Shown here piece after piece: positions 10,441 through 21,359 of a stretch of DNA of 64,000 bases. The position numbers and the translations under genes are program-made. Where the stretch lies: assembly GCA_030765045.1 (NCBI GenBank), contig CM060974.1:49228839-49292838 (forward strand), written 5' to 3'. Source of the DNA: Tenodera sinensis. Taxonomy: Eukaryota > Arthropoda > Insecta > Mantodea > Mantidae. Each line of letters begins with the position of its first letter. Position 1 is the first letter of the stretch. The notes under the pieces were generated by a model. That model saw only the letters and a program-made list of their open reading frames with translations. It made no database searches and was not told the DNA's origin.

Positions 10441-11875
10441 CTTGTCTACAGGCTACGATTTCAACGCAGTAAAATAAAAACGTTGTGTAATAACACACCT
10501 ATTTTGTGAATATGGGCTGTGTTAAACACAAAAATACTGTCTTAAACATAACCTCAAGTAAACAAAAAAGGATGACATTTAATATTAAACGATAACCCAT
10601 GGGCAATGAAATATGTTGTTGTTAGCTAATGCTGGATTTCTGACAATGAAGTCATTAATCCTCTTGCTCTCCAATATTTTTCACTGATGATATTGAAGAG
10701 AGCAATAGCAGTAATGGTAACCGTTTTTTAGAGAGCACCATATTTTTATGTTTTGGCGGTCACATCACTCTCTCACAACCCCCAGAATGTCTGGAGGACC
10801 ACACCTGTCGTTAGTTTACGGGTCTCACCGACCTGACCGGGAGAGTTTTCAAAATAAATTCACCGACCATATCCTCTGATCACCAATCAGTGGACGTATT
10901 ACATGCCATGACAGGTCAGCATGTTAGGGTTTAAGATTTTATAGTAAGCAGATCTAGTTATCACTAATAATGCAACATGAATTTGTCAACACTGTGTGCT
11001 GCAGTTCCCTTCAAGGAATGTAAACAAAAACAACTGTATGAAGTGAATGGATGTTGGTAATATTTATTTTATTTTACTTAATGTTTTGCATGTGACTTTG
11101 CGAGGCACATTAATTGGTCTTTTTGAATCATAAGTACCTACACAACTAAAAAGAAAATTACTTTTCTTTTCCTTCTCATACCTTTTGGTGTTTCACACTT
11201 TGAAATGAGCACTCAGTACAGTGTTCAGGCTACACCAGACAGTAACTGCTTACTTTTTTGCCAAGTTTCAAAGCAAACAAGAAGAGGATAACAGGACAGA
11301 TTTGTAAGAAAGGTAGTTCAAGCTGTCAGTTTCTGGAACCTTATCTATCTATTCAAATACTATAAAAAAATAAAATTTTGATTACACAACTTAATGATCA
11401 ATAAGAATTAATGTTGTAAGATACCTATAGTTTATAAGTTAATAAAATTACCCATTTTATGCTTGAACCATTTTATCCTAATCAGGCTTTGGTTACTGCT
11501 TTTCTGTAAACAACTTAAAAGGGAAGTGATAGAACTAAAATTTCAAGAGATTTGAGTGTTTTCTTTATGCAACAAGCTAAACAGCAACCTAAAACAGAGC
11601 ACTTTCTTTCTTCATAATACAACAAATGTTTGCTTTTTCCTTTAGTATCTGTGTTATTTTTCATTTCATTGAACTTCCAAAGAAATATTTTGAAGATAGC
11701 ATCCAAAGTATAAGGGTCATTTAAAAAGACCTTAGAATTAAGCACAATATTATGCCATATATTTTTGAAATTCTTCTTATTTTTCAACATCTCCCCAGAA
11801 CTCCAGCGATTTTAGATATTCATTCAGCAATTTCACTTTGTTGATGATTTATGTTGTCATGGCAGTTTTCAGTCT
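10441..11875. other. Unassigned AT-rich DNA with one hairpin
   Basis: No gene is recognised. A hairpin at 10664-10705 pairs TTGCTCTCCAATAT with ATATTGAAGAGAGCAA, leaving a two-base bulge. A 91-codon minus-strand open frame at 11515-11790 has no motif I can name and is not called. Confidence 0.4.
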
Positions 11876-12930
11876 TCTTGATTTAAAACCCAACAGGCAC
11901 ACGACACTTCACATGAGCACAATTGGGTGTGCCACAGCGGGCCCCGCTCCTACACAAACTCCGCACACAAAGCACGTATAACACTCCCACCATGAGAAGA
12001 TGCCGGAAACATCATCCACTCCCGGCCAAACAAGCACTACATTGGCAGAACATTCTGATTCACACAATTAAGTTGGGCCATCGTAATTTCATTTCTAATA
12101 CTTTATATGAGGATTTGTTAAAACTAAACCTGTATAAGTATACAAGTGTCCATGCTTTAAAACAATGTGACTTCGTATCATGAATGCATTATTGTGAATG
12201 GTTTCTTTCAACAGTGAATGATGGTTTAATTGATCAACAGCTTCTGTTCTTTTCCGACGAAGCATGATCCCATTTAAATGGTCATGTCAACACTCATAGC
12301 AGTTGGTTCCTACTGGGACTCTGGAAATCTACATTGTGTTCAAGAAATCCCTCACTATGATCAGAGAGTTGGAGTTTGGTATGCTGTTAGCACTAGACAC
12401 ATAATCGGTCCAATATTCTATGAGCAGACTGTAAATGTAGAGAGGTATCAAATGACATTTTGACCCCATTTAACCAGGAACTGACAAAAGAAGAGAACTC
12501 ATATGGGAGGTTTCAACAAGATACTGCTACTACCCATACAGCAGAGGAGTCCATGAATAAAATTAGGGAAGTGTTTGAAGATAATGATTCGTGCTTATGT
12601 ATGGCCCTCTTGCTCCCCTGATCTAACTGTGTGTTGGGTAGTAACCTGAAAGACAAAGTTTATGAGACAAATCCTCATCCATTAGAAGAACTAAAACAAA
12701 ATATTAGAAATGAAATCGGAAACATTGCAGTGACCCAACTTAATCAGAATGTGTTCCCCCAATACAACGCTTGTCCAGCCGAAGATGGACGACACTTCCA
12801 GCATCTTCTATAAGGCAAGAGTGTTATAAATGCTTCATGTGTGCAGCCCATGCAGGAGCAAAGCCGGCCGTGGCACACCCAATCGCACACAGGCAAAATG
12901 CCGTGCGCCCGCTTGGCCCTAAATGAAGAA
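11876..12930 (+). mobile_element. Tc1-like DNA transposon with long imperfect TIRs
   Basis: The left end (about 11876-11955) and the reverse complement of the right end (about 12850-12930) align over roughly 80 bp. Shared blocks include TTCTT-ATTTA, an interrupted GGC-CAC-CA stretch, ATTGGGTGTGCCAC and GCTCCT. The interior encodes a decayed transposase. At about 1.05 kb the element is shorter than a typical intact Tc1-like element, so the N-terminal part of the gene is probably reduced or deleted. Confidence 0.72.
12090..12813 (+). pseudogene. Tc1/mariner-superfamily transposase, DDE part, frameshifted
   Basis: Reading across frames gives LYKYTSVHALKQCD (near 12130), LLFFSDEA with the first catalytic Asp (near 12240), HLNGHVNTHSSW, then YWDSGNLHCVQEIPHYDQRV (from about 12310) and GVWYAVSTRHIIGPIF. 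QDTATTHTAEE near 12520 holds the second Asp, SPDLTVC near 12620 the third acidic position, and LEELKQNIRNEI follows near 12680. This is the IS630/Tc1/mariner DDE layout seen in many insect genomes. An in-frame stop follows SDEA and there are several shifts, so the gene is dead. Confidence 0.8.
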
Positions 12931-13680
12931 CCCTATACATGTACCATTTTCTAAGCTTTTAAAGCCATTCCACTTAATACACATGAAATGATATAGTGAA
13001 ACTTTTCAAATGTTTCAGAAGTACACGAGCTGACCCATAGACACCCACAGCTTCACTTACACTTATTTTTGTCCAGACGCGTTTCAAAGACCAGTGTCCC
13101 CACTCCCAACAGCCTCCCGACTGGTGGTTGAAGAGGAAACATTTGTTGTGGCAGCGACTGTGCTGCTATCCGGGCTGCTGGATATAAATATGGTTACGTC
13201 ATCTGCTATGGTATATCATAGCCCATCACTTCTGGTCAACTCAGCACAGCATAGAAAAGGATATTAAATTACTAAAACATGCAAAAACAACAGAACTGAT
13301 AATTTGGAAGAAGATACATATTATGAAAAATGTTCACATAGCCAAGAATTTTGATCACCACAAGCAGACGACATAATGAAGTTCACATCCAACAACTCAG
13401 ACAGCAGCACAGCCACTGCCACCCTCTCGGACCACCAGCCGAGAAACTGTCCAGAATGAAGACAGTGGTCTTCGAAACGCATCCGGACAAGTGGAAGTGA
13501 AACTATAAGCATCCATAGATCGACTCACACACTTGTAAAACATTTTACAGCCATATTAAAACTCCATGTCGAAACAATGGTACAAAATCCCTTAGGCGGT
13601 TTGTCACATTGGTATGAATTGGCTGCGTTCATATTGTTGCTTAAGGCAATGTATCAGTGAAAATTAAAAAATCCAGTTTT
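12931..13680. other. Unassigned DNA
   Basis: No gene or repeat is recognised. The minus-strand 63-codon open frame at 13321-13512 has no motif. Bases 13670-13680 are the left copy of the SINE S2 target-site duplication. Confidence 0.4.
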
Positions 13681-13867
13681 AATTATTATTTATTTATGCC
13701 AACAAACTTACTGTTGGTGTTTTTAAACACACAAGCCGTTTGTGTGTTTAAAAACACATAGTTTGTCACAATAGCTCAGTGGTTAGAGCATCCGCCCGGT
13801 AAGCGGAAGGTATGTGGTTCAAATCCCAGTTGTGGCATTGAATTTTTAAGTTCCAGTTCTACATCTT
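13681..13867 (-). mobile_element. SINE S2 copy 1, antisense tRNA promoter, internally rearranged
   Basis: It is flanked by perfect 11-bp target-site duplications AATCCAGTTTT (13670-13680 and 13868-13878). Oriented by its ATAA-type tail it lies on the minus strand. The tRNA-like unit inside (13768-13840) lies on the plus strand. Compared with the 249-bp copy at 38664, the middle is replaced by an 18-bp perfect palindrome (GTGTTTTTAAACACACAA and its complement around GCCGT, about 13719-13759). Confidence 0.85.
13768..13840 (+). tRNA. tRNA-like promoter unit of SINE S2 (not a functional tRNA gene)
   Basis: A complete cloverleaf-like order is visible. The acceptor arms GTCACAA and TTGTGGC pair; the D arm is GCTC/GAGC; the anticodon stem is TCCGC/GCGGA with loop CCGGTAA, so GGT occupies the anticodon position. 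B box GGTTCAAATCC follows, with a TTTTT tract shortly after the unit. The T stem is poor and position 33 is C rather than T. It is a SINE component present in several copies, so a working tRNA is unlikely. Confidence 0.6.
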
Positions 13868-16559
13868 AATCCAGTTTTGTTTTGAATGCTTTCAATTTTT
13901 TTTTTCACATGCTCAGAACATGAAGTAAATAATATACACAAAATTTCAATGTCATATGTCAAGCCATTTTTAAATTAATATATTTATTAATAATAAATCA
14001 CTTTTTGATATGCTCATATGAAATGATCCTTGGACCCTACAGTTTTATTGTATCCCTCCTAAATTTTAAATTTGATTTAGTATACAAATATAAAGAAATT
14101 GTCATACCAAAATTGCTTAGATCTAATAGTTTAAGAGAAAAAACATTTTTTGTCCTATTTATCAATATTTTCAATTTTGTCAGTATGAATTATGAAAAAT
14201 ATTTAATTTCAGCTCAACTATTTCATATTTTTTAACTAACAAACGACAAATTTTAATATTTTAATCTCTGAAGGTCTCTTAAAATTTCAAGCCAATAAGC
14301 TATACACTAGGTTCCAAGGAGCATTTTGAATAGTGAAAAATGCTGTAGGGAAAAAAACATTGAGAAAAATTAATTTTAAAGTTTAACAGTATGTCATTGT
14401 TCTTTACCTAAATCTAATCCACTTAAAATTCCCCAGCACCATATGTGGGACTCTGCTGCTTTCTCCTTGGCCTCAGTAGCATTTTTTGAGAATTTTAAGT
14501 TTGTTTGGTTGTTTCTTAATATGAAAACTTTGCTTTCACTTTTGCATTGTTCATAAAATTTAGAAATTTGTTGTTCTTTGCTAACATCTACGCTATGCCC
14601 TTTCGCAAATTTATACACAAAATTCATAAAATACTTGCTTGTTACAGCTTTACTACAGACTAATGAATAACTTAAAACCTATTAACAATGAAATATATAA
14701 CCTTAAATATCATTCATGCAATCTACAGGACTACATGCCATTATGTAACTGCATTACACACTCAAATTACAAAGAAGGTAGACAAAACTGCAAGCAGCAT
14801 GTTACTTAAATAAAACAGAAGTGTTGACATTGAGTTGACTCAATTATTAATCATTGTTTACACTGTTTTTCACATTTGTACAATGTACATAATGTTATAT
14901 ACCTACACAAAACATACTATACTGGATGGCTGATATACAAATGCTGCCATTTAGGATAATTAACTACCTACTAAATTCAAAAGCTTTAGGATGGAAATTT
15001 GCTATTACTGAAAACTGTTGATTACTCAGTTTGCAACAACATATTACTCAGCACTTCATGACACTTTATTTTACAGGGGGAGTCCACAAAAGCAGATGAA
15101 ATATTTAAAATAATAACCCTAAAACAGCATTGTAAATTAAATATATGAGATACGTAATCTTAAATCAGCATTGTAAAGCAACATTGTGTTAGGTTAGCGT
15201 TGTATATGAGTGGGGTGAGAGGGTCCTGTTATTGAAATATTTACAATTTGGGCACTGTTCATGCAATCATTTCAACGTAAATGCATTAATCAATCATTGT
15301 AGCATATATTACACTTGTTTATACACATTTATTAGCTAAATATCCGCCGCATAAGCGAAATAAAACCACTTCATTGCACGCACAAAATTTTCTCATAAAT
15401 AAAACATGAAGCTTGAGCGCACAATAAAACTTACAAGATCGTAATCAGCAATAAAAACTGCATCCATTGCACTATGTTTCATTCGTTTTCTCGAGCGGCC
15501 GAATTTGTAAATATTTACCAAACTTTGCTATAGTCTACAGTTTTACATGCAGCAACATAACACATTTCTTCTAAACTACAGCTACACATTTAGATTACAA
15601 AGACAAAAGATAATGTATAAATACAAGCAGCATATTACTTACAGGAAACAAACTGTTGGTGTTGCAGATGCCACTAATTGAGTTCACTCGAAATTATTGT
15701 CTTTCACTATTCACCATGTTATACATACACTGGCAACTAACGCACATAATGCTGCAATTTATAGTAACTAAATACTGAATTTAGAAGCTTTACGTTGTAA
15801 TTTACCTTTTGTTTTAACTGAAAGTTTCTTATTTTTAATTTGCATGCGGGAATGCAACAGTTACAGGGCATTGTCATGTTTGAGGTTAGGTTGTAGTATG
15901 GCAACAATAACATACACTACTGGAACAGTTTTTCTTCAACAACCACTCGCCACTGAAATCGTGACACAAATTGTACTTGCAAACAGATAAATTAACCACA
16001 CTATATGGCTAATGTAGCCATAGTCCTTGATGGAACACAAACATGAACACATGGATAGCACACGGCACAGTCAACACATTATTAGATTTATTCCCATTCC
16101 CTATACTGCCCAAATAAAACTTTTGAAACACTCGCTTTGCTAATATGAAGACAAACTTACATAGGAATTATTATAACAAACAATAACTCTAAGACATCTA
16201 AAATAATACGAAAAACAGCGTGTGGAAACACCTCAGAAATCACTCCCACCAGCCGACACCATTTTTGTACAACTGGGGTGCCAGGTTCAGGTCCGTTAAT
16301 CTAGAGGGTCCTGGGTCTTGGCAGATGATAAGCAAGTGGTCGAAAGGCTTTTTGGTTTTTAGCGGAGATAAACATGAACTTGAAAATTTAAAACTTTAGA
16401 TAGATTTTTATGCTGTTGATATCTTTGTAACTTTGTTTTAATTCTGGCTTTTGTCTACTTTTGTTTTTACTCGTAACTATGTTATATTAAAGTTTATATC
16501 TGACTATGAAACTAAAAGATTAGTCAACTCTGAATTAAAAAAAAGTTGTTGCAAAATAT
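13868..16559. other. Unassigned AT-rich DNA, possible diverged duplication
   Basis: No gene is recognised. Two stretches about 0.84 kb apart (near 14730-15060 and 15560-15840) share short blocks in the same order, including AAGCAGCAT-TTACTTA and TTGAGTT-ACTC. They may be diverged copies of one sequence. Open frames at 14005-14235 and 14394-14627 are short, AT-driven and unnamed. Confidence 0.35.
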
Positions 16560-16925
16560 TACTATGAAAAATTAAAAATAAAAGATGGAAACTACCAAAC
16601 ATTAAAACAGTAATTCCTGAGTATCCTCAAAAAATGGCAGTTGCAACGTTCAGGTTGATTACAGGACATGATTGTCTGGCAAAACATTTAAACAGAATTG
16701 GGATATATTATACACCACTCTGTCGTCTATGTGATCTGCAAGAGGAAATGGACCGAGACCACCTTCAAATATGCACGGCCATTTCTAACACCTCATCCAT
16801 CAGTGAAAAATATTGGAGAGCAAGAGGATTAATGGCTTCATTGTCAGAAATCCAGCATTAGCTAACAACAGCATATCTGATTATTGCCTTGAACTGATTT
16901 TTAAGTGCACTGATGACCAATAGTT
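16560..16925 (+). pseudogene. LINE-C 3'-terminal fragment
   Basis: The open frame 16634-16861 encodes the C-terminal region after RNase H: FRLITGHDCLAKHLNRIGI, then a Cys-His motif CRLCDLQEEMDRDHLQIC, then YWRARGLMASLS. The same segment occurs at the ends of the two LINE-C fragments near 37 kb. Only the 3' end is present here, as expected for a 5'-truncated LINE insertion. Confidence 0.7.
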
Positions 16926-17430
16926 GAACGTCCGTAAACCTGCATCTTCTCTGCTGTGCTTCATGGGAAATGTATGTTTAAATAGATATTCTGCTAAGTA
17001 ACCTGCAAATTGCATTTTTCTTCTTCCAAAGATAGAGATGGAGTACTTACAGCTCTTTCAGTTGTGTTTGTGAGTATAGGAAGGTGTTTTCCTGCCAGTC
17101 ATTGCATGTAAGTTCTGTTGCTGCAGTTCACCAGCTATTTTGAAATTTAATAAAATGGTTTACTGGATGATACTGGAGGCTTTTGTCCTGAACTATATCA
17201 TGTTACTTCTAGCATTTAGGTACCATTGTTGTTACGGATAAAGATTAGATTAAGACTGTCCCTGGCTTCAACCGGCATAAGGAAGTTAGAGCATATCTCA
17301 CATTGTACACCACCAAACATCCATTGTCCTTTCATGTAACAGCATGTTGGTATTTTCGTTGCCTGAGTTTTTGACTCATCTATTTCTACTACTGTTTCTA
17401 CTTCTCCAAATGGGCTCTGCCTGTTTAGAG
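16926..17430. other. Unassigned DNA
   Basis: No feature is recognised. A minus-strand open frame at 17216-17455 has no known motif and runs into the SINE S4 fragment. Confidence 0.35.
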
Positions 17431-17640
17431 TTGTGGTAGCGTGTCTCCCATCCAAGAGGTCACGATTCCATATCTCGGTTAGGGTGAGTTATCAAGATAT
17501 TTTTCAGAGTTTTCCGTTATCTGGAGAAGAAGAATGTCAGGTAATTTTAAGCTTTATGAACCACAGGCTCATTTGAGCCTCATTTTACCCATTTAATTTG
17601 TTCATTCATTGTCCGATATAACATTACATTGGAGTAGTGT
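17431..17640 (+). mobile_element. SINE S4 fragment 1
   Basis: It matches the body of the copy at 52556-52817: TAGCGTGTCT, CCAAGAGGTCACGATTC, a GAGTTATC block, a TCAGAGTTTTCC-like block, GAAGAATGTC-GGTAA, then CTCATTTGAGC and CATTCATTGTCCGATAT. The tRNA-like head is diverged and the A box is partial. Confidence 0.75.
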
Positions 17641-18839
17641 TCGAATCAGGCTTTCTGATGATGGGGGAAACTTAAGTTTGTGTTATATTTATACCAGCAA
17701 TGGTAGTAATACCAGTGGTAGTAGCATTGGTGTGTTATATTCATAAAATGTAGCAGCAGCAAAACAGGATTTCATATTTCTGAACATTACAAGCATATAG
17801 CTCTCCCAAAACTGATGAAAGTCAGGGGTGATTTGTTTTCAATTTTCCAAATCGAATTTTTAATCATTCCTCGATTAGTGTAGTACACTTGCTCTCACTA
17901 TTTTCGCTAACACATGTCAGTTCCAATGCTGCAGTTTTTGCCTGAGAAGGTGTAATATCAATATTACTTGAAACTGAAGTTTGGGATATGAACTGGAATA
18001 CTTCACTGTTAGTAGTTTCTGCAACTTTTTGCTTTCTTGTCACAAATTTATTCATGCTGACGAAAAATAGAACAGTGAGTTGCAAGAAACTGAACTGAGT
18101 ACTGCAAGCTGCAATCATCGTTACTAGCCCAGAAATGCTGGAATTGTAATCCTGAGTGCAAAACCAGCTAATGAACCCAAACAGTTTTTGTAGTTTAGTG
18201 TATTTGCAACATAATACTTTTGCTTGTACCATGTATAGTCTGCATCAAGTGTTCCATGTAAGAAGGAAAAATACTTTCCTTGCAAGGAAGAAATTTTTCT
18301 TTGACGTGCTGGGGAAGTTATCTAATGAGAGGGGGAAATCCTAACCCCCAGCAATTAGAACCCTGCATTGGTTGACATTGATACGCAAAAATAAAAATAC
18401 TCCTCCAAGTGGGTCTCTGATTTTGTAGGGCCCACTTTATTAACATTGTCTGGCAATAGATGGGGCAGTCGGCCAGTGTGTAAGATGAGCATTTGAATTT
18501 ATTGATCATTATGGTTTGTTTAGGATTAGGCAGTATGCCCAATAGGATACAGAAGCATATTAGTTGCTCCAGTGAGAGATGTGTGTTACTTAGAAAAGCT
18601 CCTCATTTCACAGAGAGTTCAACCTGCCCCCTGTTGTAGATGAAATTTATTCTGCTTCCTCTGTTCCATCTACCAGGAACCAGGTTATTGCAGACATGCC
18701 ACAAGTATATTTCATTTGTTATGTTGTGATCTACTATGAATTCCAGCACAGGCTTCCATTTTCTTCACCCATCAAATGCCACTGTGCTGTTGATGGAATG
18801 TTCACATACTGTACACGTCATTGTCTGACAGTATCTAAG
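17641..18839. other. Unassigned DNA
   Basis: No gene is recognised. A minus-strand 122-codon open frame at 17864-18232 has no identifiable domain and no clear gene context, so it is not called. Confidence 0.35.
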
Positions 18840-19088
18840 AATATACTAAACATGATAATATAATTAATTGTTACAGCATTATTATTGCTATTTTTAGTAT
18901 AATAATGATAATAACGATAATGATAATACTAATACTAATGATAATAATAACAGCAATAGTAATAATAGTAATAGTAGCTATAGTAATAGTAGTAGTAATA
19001 ATAATAGTAATAACAGAAACAATAATAGTAATAAATAATAGGCTACGATAGGGATAGTAATAATGATAATAATGACAATAGTAATAAT
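18840..19088. repeat. AT-rich trinucleotide low-complexity tract
   Basis: About 190-250 bp of interrupted AAT, GAT and AGT trinucleotides, broken by AACAGC and CTACGATAGGG. It directly abuts a SINE S2 fragment at 19089. Confidence 0.8.
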
Positions 19089-19190
19089 GGTTAGAGCACC
19101 CCCTGGTTAGTGGAGGGTCTGTGGTTCAGCTCAGCTGTGGCATTAAGTTTTCCAGTTCCTATTCTACCGCTCAGCCACTGACCTAGCCTC
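19089..19190 (-). mobile_element. SINE S2 fragment (tRNA-like unit and 5' flank)
   Basis: The plus strand reads GGTTAGAGCACCCCCTGG, GGTCTGTGGTTCAGCTC, CTGTGGCATTAAGTTTTCC and TTCTACC. This matches the tRNA-like unit and following segment of SINE S2. The tail half is missing or replaced by the trinucleotide tract. No target-site duplication is identified. Confidence 0.65.
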
Positions 19191-20199
19191 TATTTAACAG
19201 GTCAGCATATAGTTTGTTATAACAGACTGCTCTGCTTATGTATGTTATGTTTCAGACTACAGTTGACTGCAAAATTTGTGTGCTAAGGATATATGCCATT
19301 GCCAGTGTTTTAACAAGAGCTGCTTATTTATTAGCTTGACAATCCTTCCTATAATGTCCTGGGGGTCTGGACTCCCCCTCCCCAGAAATATCCTTTCAAC
19401 TTCAATAGGAAGCTCAATCAGAGAACTGTGTTGTGAAACAATCATATGGAATGTCCATGGAACTATGTTAGGAATTGCTGTTGTTGGAAAGCATATTCAA
19501 AACTATATATGTGTGTATGTGTTGAAAGCATAGCCCATGGTTGTTGTCCATAAGCTGCAAACTGTGGTCAAGGGAGGTTTTTATTAAAAGAGGAGTGAAG
19601 CACCTGCAAAGCAAAATAGCCATTGTCCTTTCATTGTATCTGTGAAGCTATAGCCCAATTGCAGGGAAAACAGATTTAAGTAACAGGTGATATGTAACTT
19701 GGTAATGAGTTTGGAGGAAGAAGAACTGAAATGCATCACTGTTTTTGTGGACGGCAGTACTACAACTCATGTGTTGGCACTTCCCTGAGCACATGTGCAG
19801 TTGTAACAAAATGGTGTTATTTACATTGCCGGATGGACGTGGTATATAAGAAAGTGTGTTACAACTTGAGAGTGAGTGGTTTTCAGGCTCTTGAGCAGAT
19901 CATATGTTTTCATTTATTGTTATATGCATTTTCATTATATAAGTTGCCTTCATTGTGCATGTACTATTTAAAGTGATAATTAAAGCCACAGTTTCTTAGC
20001 TTCTGGTATGTGTTCTTGTATGATTTATGATTACCGCTTTATTTACTTGGGAATACACATGGAAAGTAAGATTATATATTTGCTGAAATAGTTCACATTG
20101 CTCATCATGTACATATGGCATTATATTGCACAATTTGTAATGATCCACTATACAAGCACTAATAATATGATATTTATTATACATATATGTGCCTGTAAC
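19191..20199. other. Unassigned DNA
   Basis: No gene, repeat or regulatory signal is recognised. Short open frames at 19276-19533 and 19731-19976 show no motif. Confidence 0.35.
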
Positions 20200-21240
20200 A
20201 TACAGTAAGTGATGCCCAGTGCAAAATGTTCACAAGACCATGGAGAAAATGCAGTCCAGCCGAGGCATAATGGAAGCGTTTCTCTCCTATTTATTCCTTG
20301 CCTTACCTGTCCCGCTGTTGCCAATGTTAGCTCTCAAAATGCAGTCAACTGGTGGAATTTTCAGTGCAGTCATTTTCCTTATTGTTTTCAAGTGTGTATA
20401 GCTGCTCCTACCAGCTAGCACAAATTCCAGTGAATGGTTAGCTTTGAGGTGAACAAAGCCCTCATGATCCAGCAAGTTGTAGGCTTTCCAGTAGTCACTG
20501 CCTTTTATTGTTCATGAGAAATTTTGGTCCTTTATTACTTGTTGGAGAGTTTCCCGATTTCTTTGTTCAACAGGTGACTTTTATCCCCATGCTCCACACC
20601 AGCAAGCACACTTTGTCCTTCCACAAAGCATCCTCTACTGTGCTTTCTGCACCCATATTTGGATTTGTGAATTTCCACAATTTTATTCCTACTGTCAACT
20701 CACCTTTGGTTTCATACCATCCAGTTCACACACATCTTCTGGTTGAATATGGACCAATTCACAAATGTGTTTAGTGCCACATTGTAATTTCTCTGCTGTA
20801 GCGTACTGATGTGGATGGCAGAACAATAAAAGTCTTTACTTCCCAATACAATTAAAAAAGACGCTGAATCTTGCCTTTTATTTCCACGTCTGATAATCTC
20901 TATTACTATTTCATTTGAAAAGAGGTGTTTTCTGATTTCTTCAGGATCAGCATTATTGCCCAACTAGGAGCATGGATTGTTTAATCTTAATATACATATA
21001 TTCAAGGTAAGCTTTTCTTCTGCATCCCTGTAGCTCTGAATTCCAGGCAAAACATTTTGCCATTCCATGAAATAATTGTGATGGTTCATCCTCATGTTGT
21101 TCAAAATGCTCCTCAGGATTGTTGAAACAGTCTTATAAATCATCCAACCCTATCTCAAACTCAGTCTCATGACTTGATTCTGAGAGGTGATCTGTTTCAA
21201 TAACAAATGAATCATCAGTCACATTCTGCATCCTTTTCAT
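20200..21240 (-). pseudogene. Possible piggyBac-like transposase remnant
   Basis: On the minus strand, from about 21240 down, an acidic segment (SFVIETDHLSESSHETEFE) precedes DPEEIRKHLFSNEIVIEII (about 20945-20890) and an AIHIS-LQQRNYN stretch. This order recalls the acidic N-terminus and the first conserved block of piggyBac proteins. Downstream pieces are broken by stops, and no catalytic Asp motif can be identified with confidence. The call rests on a loose pattern and could be wrong; a profile search would decide it. Confidence 0.3.
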
Positions 21241-21359
21241 ATTGAAGTGAAGCCATGGTACAACGGTACCCATTTCATTAGCTGTACCTGACATTCTAAA
21301 GTAAAACTGAATTAGTGTATATAAATAGGGTTACAATGCAAGTAAAGTGTATTATAAGA

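Noticed and set aside
11515..11790. 91-codon minus-strand open frame
   Set aside because: A weak resemblance to a transposase helix only. AT-driven composition and no conserved motif.
13768..13840. A functional tRNA-Thr(GGT) gene
   Set aside because: The T stem pairs poorly, position 33 is C, and the same unit recurs inside SINE S2 copies with target-site duplications. It is a SINE component.
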